Assembly (NCBI GenBank): GCA_038078755.1 | Contig: JBBTSQ010000041.1 | Coordinates: forward strand, 1 to 8,896 | Source: JBBTSQ01 sp038078755 | GTDB taxonomy: Bacteria; Patescibacteriota; Minisyncoccia; Phycocordibacterales; JBAYGS01 | DNA length: 8,896 nt | Direction: 5' to 3' | Shown here: positions 5,642 to 8,896 of the stretch, piece after piece | Numbering within the stretch: position 1 is the first letter of the stretch | How the letters are laid out: every line of letters begins with the position of its first letter | Made by a program: the position numbers and the translations under genes | Notes under the pieces: generated by a model | Databases searched by the model: none | Seen by the model: only the letters and a program-made list of their open reading frames with translations | What the model was told of the DNA's origin: nothing

Positions 5642-6184
5642 ATGCAATTACTTTCATTTATACTCCTTCTTGCTTTCATTCTCCTCCGCAACAGCTTTAC
5701 TATTTTCAAGGGTAATCGAGAGCGCACCAAGGTCGAAAGTTTAATTTACTGGGGGAGGAAACTGATTGAAGTGTCCATTTATTTTGCGATACCCGGACTT
5801 TTGTTGCTCGGAGTGATTCCTAAAAATACTTCGCAAGTAGCGTACGTGTTGGGTGTGTTACTGTCTCTCAAGGGTCTGTTTTTTATGTTGTGGACACGAT
5901 TGTCGCGTGACAAAGATTGGGGTTTTATGGGTGATGATTCCGGCGAGACCCTTTTTACTGGCGGGCCATACGCCTATACACGACATCCGTACTATGCGGG
6001 AGCGATCTTGGTAGGAATTGGTCTATATCTCCAGCTCAACTACTGGCTCGCGCTTTTAATGATTCCCATTATGTTCTTTATTGCGTACGTCATCAAAAAA
6101 GAGGATGCTTTTCTCGAACAAAGATTTGGGCAGACCTTTCTAGCATACAAAAATAAGGTGGGGGTATTTCCGTGGTTTTACTAG
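5642..6184 (+). CDS. Isoprenylcysteine carboxylmethyltransferase-family membrane protein
   Basis: 180 residues with about five hydrophobic segments (roughly 2-18, 44-60, 65-84, 117-131, 134-151). The family signature is clear near the C-terminus: GGPYAYTRHPYYAG (about 108-120), then KKEDAFLEQRFGQTFLAYKNKV (about 152-173) and an aromatic tail (VFPWFY). In this ICMT/PEMT superfamily these regions form the S-adenosylmethionine pocket and active site. Bacterial members methylate lipids or other small membrane substrates and are often annotated only by superfamily. Bacteria lack prenylated CaaX proteins, so the substrate is not the eukaryotic one. The length is normal for the family. The gene has its own leaderless-type promoter and ends at a bidirectional terminator shared with the convergent gene. 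It is the first chromosomal gene right of the tRNA. Confidence 0.85.
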   Translation: MQLLSFILLLAFILLRNSFTIFKGNRERTKVESLIYWGRKLIEVSIYFAIPGLLLLGVIPKNTSQVAYVLGVLLSLKGLFFMLWTRLSRDKDWGFMGDDSGETLFTGGPYAYTRHPYYAGAILVGIGLYLQLNYWLALLMIPIMFFIAYVIKKEDAFLEQRFGQTFLAYKNKVGVFPWFY

Positions 6185-6203
6185 AGGGGTTTTGATAAAG
6201 AAA

Positions 6204-6233
6204 AAAGCAGGGAGGAACATTCTTCCCTGCTTT
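6204..6233. terminator. Bidirectional intrinsic terminator between convergent genes
   Basis: AAAGCAGGGAGGA (6204-6216) pairs with TCTTCCCTGCTTT (6221-6233) with one G-U pair and the loop ACAT. The A-rich left flank becomes a T-run on the minus strand (six T plus more), and TTT follows on the plus strand. It separates the stop at 6184 (plus) from the stop at 6253 (minus). Confidence 0.8.
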
Positions 6234-6252
6234 AATGTGAGTAAAAAAGACC

Positions 6253-6876
6253 TTAGACCAAATGAGGTGCTTGTTCAAGTTTCACCGGGGTGGTTGATTT
6301 GAGCCACTCACTCACCGCCTCATGAGACATGAACACGGGGATATGCGCAAGCTCACACTGGCGAGCCAACACTCGATTGTCGGTTGTGACGAGGGGTGTG
6401 TTGATCCTGTCTGAACCTTGATTCTCGATGAGACGGAAGCCCTTGGTAGCCATCACTCGTCTCACCTCAACCCGCTGACTGACAACAAGACTGTGAAGAT
6501 CTATCTCGTGTCCGACCTTGATGTTCTCCAGAGTGAGAACTTCACAAACGCATCCCCACGCATTGATCCAAGGGACCGCTTGCAAACCGCGGACAATCAC
6601 ATGTCCCACCCTAACCCTTTCGATTGTTAGACCGTTTTCAAGAAAGTTGCAGTCCAAAATGAGGAGACTCGTATCGGGATCCTGAAAATCGTGAACACTG
6701 AGTCCACGACTAAACGTGATCTGTTCCAGTCTCAATGATTTAGTCTTTATCTTTGTCCCATTGAGATTTACGTGCCCATTAACGAGCATCGGTTGCCTAC
6801 GATGAAGAGCGGATAAGCCTCCTCTTTCAACAAACTTTTCGAAATCATCACTGGTAAGAACTTTTGGGTTCGACAT
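6253..6876 (-). CDS. Unknown 207-residue protein, repetitive beta-strand pattern with Rossmann-like tail
   Basis: No signal peptide or membrane segment. Residues about 30-150 show short hydrophobic strands at regular spacing (LRLEQITFSRGLSVHDF, LLILDCNFLENGLTIERV, LTLENIKVGHEIDLHSLVV, VEVRRV), a pattern typical of beta-helix or pentapeptide-like solenoids. The final 45 residues differ: TPLVTTDNRVLARQCELAHI followed by PVFMSHEAVSEWL resembles the last strand-helix unit of PIN-like nuclease folds. The acidic residues of a full PIN active site are not seen, so no function is assigned. The ATG at 6876 is preceded by an A/G-rich stretch (AAGAAAG) that may serve as a weak ribosome site. It converges with the methyltransferase-like gene at a shared terminator. 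The coding call is good, but the family is not recognised. Confidence 0.7.
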   Translation of the reverse strand: MSNPKVLTSDDFEKFVERGGLSALHRRQPMLVNGHVNLNGTKIKTKSLRLEQITFSRGLSVHDFQDPDTSLLILDCNFLENGLTIERVRVGHVIVRGLQAVPWINAWGCVCEVLTLENIKVGHEIDLHSLVVSQRVEVRRVMATKGFRLIENQGSDRINTPLVTTDNRVLARQCELAHIPVFMSHEAVSEWLKSTTPVKLEQAPHLV

Positions 6877-6915
6877 AGGTTTTTCTTTCTTTTGAGGTAC
6901 ATTGTTCCATTGAGA

Positions 6916-6944
6916 ACAGTAGTCCTAATCAATCTCTTTGCCAA
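6916..6944 (-). promoter_or_regulatory. Candidate promoter for the 207-residue protein
   Basis: On the minus strand: TTGGCA (5/6 to the -35), 17 bases, TACTGT (a weak -10). The start would fall near 6909, giving a leader of about 33 bases. It lies just downstream of the terminator at 6957-6978, so this gene would be transcribed separately from the one to its right. Confidence 0.35.
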
Positions 6945-6956
6945 GAGGGATATAAA

Positions 6957-6978
6957 AAACGGCGGTGCATCGCCGTTT
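6957..6978 (-). terminator. Intrinsic terminator after the 137-residue gene
   Basis: On the minus strand AAACGGCG pairs with CGCCGTTT across a 6-base loop and continues into a T6 run then ATA. It begins 17 bases after the stop at 6995. It is a textbook rho-independent terminator. Confidence 0.85.
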
Positions 6979-6994
6979 GTCTATCATCTATCTC

Positions 6995-7408
6995 TCACAC
7001 CTCATCTGGTGGACCATCTCCACTCGTAGTCGAGTTGGGAAGAGCCAGATTGCCTTGAACATCATCTCCGACGACTCGAGGTTTTCGCCGACGACCCTTA
7101 CGATCATCTCCTCGGAGCCGAAACGACTTAGGAAGTGCCAGTTTCGTAAAGAAATCTCCTTGTGGAGCGCTTCCTTGGAGCCGTCCATCTAGTCGTCTGA
7201 TGGTCGCCACAAATTGCCTTTCTCTTTTTTGTATTGGGGTGGTGATGGTTCTCCGACCGAGACTATCGGTGCGGTCAAACTCATTCCATTTTCCCAAGAT
7301 TGTCACTTTTTCTGCAGACGACCGCGCATCTTGAAAGAGTGCGGTCAGTGCCATTGAGTGCAGTAATATCTCCCATTCCCGTGAGTTGAGTGGACGTGAA
7401 GTATACAT
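6995..7408 (-). CDS. Unknown 137-residue basic protein
   Basis: ATG at 7408, preceded by GGAACATT, a possible weak ribosome site. The gene has a near-consensus promoter upstream and a strong terminator downstream, which together support a real single-gene transcript. The N-terminal half (MYTSRPLNSREWEILLHSMA, then ALFQDARSSAEKVTIL) looks helical. The middle (RRTITTPIQKRERQFVATIRRLDGRL) is basic. The C-terminal third is low complexity and charged (RGDDRKGRRRKPR, then TTSGDGPPDEV) and probably disordered. No membrane segment and no known motif is visible. The basic character would allow nucleic-acid binding, but nothing shows it. Shorter reading frames overlap it on both strands and are rejected in its favour. 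Confidence 0.6.
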   Translation of the reverse strand: MYTSRPLNSREWEILLHSMALTALFQDARSSAEKVTILGKWNEFDRTDSLGRRTITTPIQKRERQFVATIRRLDGRLQGSAPQGDFFTKLALPKSFRLRGDDRKGRRRKPRVVGDDVQGNLALPNSTTSGDGPPDEV

Positions 7409-7445
7409 AATGTTCCATATGTGAGATGACCATATTCTGTATTTA

Positions 7446-7473
7446 ATTGTATACCCGTCTCTATGGATGTCAA
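7446..7473 (-). promoter_or_regulatory. Near-consensus sigma-70 promoter for the 137-residue gene
   Basis: On the minus strand: TTGACA (7468-7473, perfect -35), 16 bases, TACAAT (7446-7451, 5/6). The predicted start is near 7439, about 31 bases before the ATG at 7408. It is the strongest promoter match in the window. Confidence 0.7.
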
Positions 7474-7493
7474 TCTGGTTGTAATGAGAAAGC

Positions 7494-7520
7494 CCTGAAA
7501 ATTGCTCCGCAATTTTCAGG
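7494..7520 (-). terminator. Perfect 12-bp stem-loop after the small basic gene, likely terminator
   Basis: CCTGAAAATTGC (7494-7505) pairs perfectly with GCAATTTTCAGG (7509-7520) around a 3-base loop. Three more pairs form beyond one mismatch. On the minus strand GCTTTCTC follows, a poor T-run. It starts 12 bases after the stop at 7533 and precedes the promoter at 7446-7473, so it insulates the two genes. Confidence 0.55.
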
Positions 7521-7532
7521 ACTTAACAACGT

Positions 7533-7751
7533 TTAGTGATGACTCATTCGGGCATAGCGCCTGGGCCATTCACGCCAACCGTTACGTTTGACTACGGTTT
7601 TGACTCGATCTTGCCGTGGTGCCGGACTGCCTCGACGCAGACGGAAGGTCCTTGCGAGAACTTCTCCGATAGAGGTTGGGCCAGCACAGAGGACAGAGGT
7701 TTGAGTGACCATAAGGTGCATTATTCCGACAGTGACTGTATTTCCACTCAC
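7533..7751 (-). CDS. Possible small basic protein, unknown
   Basis: Up to 72 residues from a GTG at 7751. GAGG lies 9 bases before it, and internal ATGs at codons 11 and 14 are alternatives. The C-terminal half (GEVLARTFRLRRGSPAPRQD followed by RVKTVVKRNGWREWPRRY) is strongly basic and could bind nucleic acid. In its favour are a hairpin just after the stop, the same strand as its neighbours, and a 46-base gap from the gene upstream. Against it are the length, the lack of any recognised motif and a competing plus-strand frame. Weak call. Confidence 0.35.
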   Translation of the reverse strand: MSGNTVTVGIMHLMVTQTSVLCAGPTSIGEVLARTFRLRRGSPAPRQDRVKTVVKRNGWREWPRRYARMSHH

Positions 7752-7797
7752 TATTGTAGACCTCGGCTTTACCTAACACAAATTGATATGGGGAAAA

Positions 7798-8100
7798 CTA
7801 TTTGTCAGTCTCATGATCCGACATCTCCCGTCGTCGGTCATTTTGCTCCTCTTGTTGAACCTCCCAGTCCAAGAGCCAATTACCTGCCGGAGCTTCAGGT
7901 ACTTTTGATTTTTCGGTGTGTGTAATTACTACAGGAGATTCTGACTCAGGGTTTCTTTCGTGTGCTTGAGCAGTGAGATGTGCCCCAGCTTCGATTGCGG
8001 CGTTTTTTAATATTTCTGTTTCTGCCTGTGCGATTACCCCCTGATCACCGTCAGCCGCTCTCTTCATATCTTCAAATCCTTGTTCGGGTGAAAAAGGCAT
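7798..8100 (-). CDS. Small acidic protein, unknown, downstream of the YqeY gene
   Basis: 100 residues from the ATG at 8100, with a helical, Ala/Glu-rich N-terminal half (FEDMKRAADGDQGVIAQAET followed by EILKNAAIEAGAHL) and a polar, probably disordered C-terminal half (EVQQEEQNDRRREMSDHETDK). No membrane segment or signal peptide. The start lies 11 bases after the stop of the YqeY-domain gene, so the two can share a transcript. A perfect TATAAT at 8111-8116, overlapping the YqeY stop, may also give this gene its own very short leader. I do not recognise the family. Confidence 0.55.
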   Translation of the reverse strand: MPFSPEQGFEDMKRAADGDQGVIAQAETEILKNAAIEAGAHLTAQAHERNPESESPVVITHTEKSKVPEAPAGNWLLDWEVQQEEQNDRRREMSDHETDK

Positions 8101-8110
8101 TGGGATGGAA

Positions 8111-8116
8111 ATTATA
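8111..8116 (-). promoter_or_regulatory. Perfect -10 box just before the 7798-8100 gene
   Basis: On the minus strand TATAAT ends 10 bases before the ATG at 8100, so the leader would be about 4 bases. No -35 match stands 17 bases upstream. It sits at the very end of the YqeY coding sequence. Confidence 0.4.
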
Positions 8117-8576
8117 CAAAAAGACTTTCAGCCACTTCTTTGACTACTGCGCCATCCGCCTTACCTTTCAATTCTTTCATCAGTATCCCTACAAATTGAC
8201 CAGTCTTCGCCTTGTCGGTAATACCAAGCTCTGTCTTTTTGGCAGTAGCAACTTTCAACACCTCATCACGAGACATTTGAGCGGGAAGAAAGGATTCGAG
8301 AATAACAAGCTCCGCCTTTTCACTGTCTGCGAGGTCTGCGCGACCACCTTTGGTGAATTGGTCAATAGAATCTTTGCGCTGTTTGACCAGTCTCCGAACA
8401 ACGGCCAGCGATTCCTCATCATTCAAAAAATCTTGGGGCTTTTTGGTCTTTTGAACGATAGCAATAGTCTCGTTCATAAATGATGAGAGAAGGTTCCGGA
8501 GCACACCCAAGCGCACCGCGTCTTTCTTGATCATCGCGTCTTTGATTTTGCCTGAGATTTCATTATGGAGGGACAT
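8112..8576 (-). CDS. yqeY: GatB/YqeY-domain protein
   Basis: 154 residues from the ATG at 8576, the family's usual size; a TTG seven codons upstream is less likely. The whole chain matches the YqeY domain: SLHNEISGKIKDAMIKKDAV, LGVLRNLLSSFMNETI, VVRRLVKQRKDSIDQFTKGG, ADSEKAELVILESFLPAQMS, TGQFVGILMKELKGKADGA, VVKEVAESL. This helical domain is also the tail of the tRNA amidotransferase subunit GatB, where it contacts tRNA. The stand-alone protein is widespread in bacteria, and its role is poorly defined beyond a proposed link to tRNA-dependent amidation. A promoter lies 6 bases before the ATG, so the message is probably leaderless. The gene is divergent from uvrA. Confidence 0.93.
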   Translation of the reverse strand: MSLHNEISGKIKDAMIKKDAVRLGVLRNLLSSFMNETIAIVQKTKKPQDFLNDEESLAVVRRLVKQRKDSIDQFTKGGRADLADSEKAELVILESFLPAQMSRDEVLKVATAKKTELGITDKAKTGQFVGILMKELKGKADGAVVKEVAESLFV

Positions 8577-8582
8577 ACGAGA

Positions 8583-8611
8583 AGTATAGACCAACAACGC
8601 ACAATAGACAA
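8583..8611 (-). promoter_or_regulatory. Promoter for yqeY giving a leaderless mRNA
   Basis: On the minus strand: TTGTCT (8606-8611), 17 bases, TATACT (8583-8588, 5/6). Six bases separate the -10 from the ATG at 8576, the same distance as at the methyltransferase-like gene, so transcription should begin at or next to the start codon. Confidence 0.55.
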
Positions 8612-8628
8612 CCGTAAGAGAATTCAGC

Positions 8629-8669
8629 TAACGGCTCACTGGTTTATTTCGTAAACCAGTGAGCTGTTA
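8629..8669. repeat. Long perfect hairpin in the yqeY-uvrA intergenic region
   Basis: An 18-base left arm at 8629-8646 (core GCTCACTGGTTTA) pairs with 8652-8669 around the loop TTTCG, with a single G-U pair. On the plus strand TTAATTTTAT follows, so it could terminate plus-strand transcription, although no gene ends there. It lies upstream of both divergent genes. Confidence 0.7.
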
Positions 8670-8679
8670 ATTTTATAGT

Positions 8680-8700
8680 ATGGCTACATAGAGCCATTTT
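8680..8700 (+). terminator. Small stem-loop with T4
   Basis: ATGGCT (8680-8685) pairs with AGCCAT (8692-8697), followed by TTTT counting the last stem base. It stands 10 bases after the long hairpin. Together they look like the end of a short plus-strand transcript or an attenuator before uvrA. Weak by itself. Confidence 0.3.
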
Positions 8701-8795
8701 AAACGGCTCACCTAAAGCGGTTGAGCCACTCTTCCACATTAAATCATTGATGGTTGCCATATTCTCCATACAGGTGTAAGATTGCCGGCACATAC

Positions 8796-8816
8796 CCCCA
8801 AGCGTCTGACTTGGGG
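8796..8816 (+). promoter_or_regulatory. Stem-loop just upstream of uvrA
   Basis: CCCCAAG (8796-8802) pairs perfectly with CTTGGGG (8810-8816) around a 7-base loop, ending 15 bases before the uvrA ATG. It could be a leader structure or a DNA-level binding site. An AT-rich alternating TA stretch (8824-8832) lies between it and the start. Confidence 0.35.
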
Positions 8817-8831
8817 CGTCCACATATATAT

Positions 8832-8896
8832 ATGACAAAGGACTCACACAAAAAGGGCGATGGGGAGGCGGAGAAAATCATTGTGCGAGGCGCGCG
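8832..8896 (+). CDS. uvrA: Excinuclease ABC subunit A, first 21 codons only
   Basis: From the ATG at 8832 the frame reads a short charged lead (MTKDSHKKGDGEAE) then KIIVRGA, with the next codon beginning CG (Arg). EKIIVRGAR is the characteristic start of UvrA, just before the first ATP-binding domain. UvrA is the damage-sensing ATPase of nucleotide excision repair. No Shine-Dalgarno is visible. The call rests on about eight diagnostic residues because the window ends here. It is divergent from yqeY across 255 bases of hairpin-rich DNA. Confidence 0.72.
   Translation, partial: MTKDSHKKGDGEAEKIIVRGA

Noticed and set aside
7536..7925. 129-residue plus-strand reading frame
   Set aside because: Ser/Thr/Pro/Cys-rich sequence with no fold-like pattern, opposite to two better-placed minus-strand frames and without promoter or terminator.
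8644..8847. 67-residue minus-strand reading frame upstream of yqeY
   Set aside because: It overlaps the uvrA start, crosses three hairpins, and has an unlikely composition with no ribosome site.
1..8896. CRISPR array, insertion sequence ends, or rRNA genes
   Set aside because: No regularly spaced repeats, no transposase other than the serine recombinase, and no rRNA-like sequence were seen.

Overview
The window has two parts. The left 5.5 kb (positions 1 to about 5529) looks like the right-hand end of an integrated mobile element carrying a nucleotide-second-messenger defence cassette. The right part (about 5489 to 8896) looks like host chromosome. The host is probably a Patescibacteria/CPR bacterium of Parcubacteria type. 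The reasons are many short unrecognised proteins, few Shine-Dalgarno sites, several start codons only about 6 to 10 bases from a good -10 box, and a CPR-like mixture of a YqeY protein, a small methyltransferase-like membrane protein and orphan genes. TGA acts as a stop, so the code is standard. The taxonomic assignment is an inference.

Element, leftward operon (2790 down to <1, minus strand): a small XRE/HTH regulator, a membrane-anchored protein with a cytosolic alpha/beta domain, a CD-NTase-like nucleotidyltransferase with an AGS-C-type C-terminal sensor domain, and a second, different nucleotidyltransferase that runs off the window edge. The order, the 14-base overlap and the 8-base gap indicate one transcript. 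The cassette resembles a CBASS-like anti-phage system: a cyclase makes a nucleotide signal and a membrane protein responds to it. Two NTases in tandem and an effector I cannot assign make it unusual. The intergenic region in front of the regulator holds two 25-bp palindromes whose centres are 30 bp apart. One overlaps the regulator's own start and the other covers a candidate rightward promoter.

Element, rightward genes (2906 to 5529, plus strand): a small single-pass membrane protein, a 165-base stretch rich in consecutive hairpins ending in a terminator-like stem and T5, a small protein, and a large serine recombinase coupled to it by an ATGA overlap. The recombinase reading frame ends inside a tRNA-Glu(CTC) gene on the opposite strand, so its last 13 or so residues are antisense tRNA sequence. 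This marks the tRNA as the likely integration site and the right boundary of the element. No second copy of the tRNA end is visible, so the left boundary should lie beyond position 1.

Chromosomal side: an isoprenylcysteine carboxylmethyltransferase-family membrane protein (plus) faces a 207-residue unknown protein (minus) across a bidirectional terminator. Next come a 137-residue unknown gene with its own strong promoter and terminator, two small unknown genes, and a GatB/YqeY-domain protein, all on the minus strand. After a hairpin-rich 250-base gap, the first 21 codons of uvrA start on the plus strand and run off the window.
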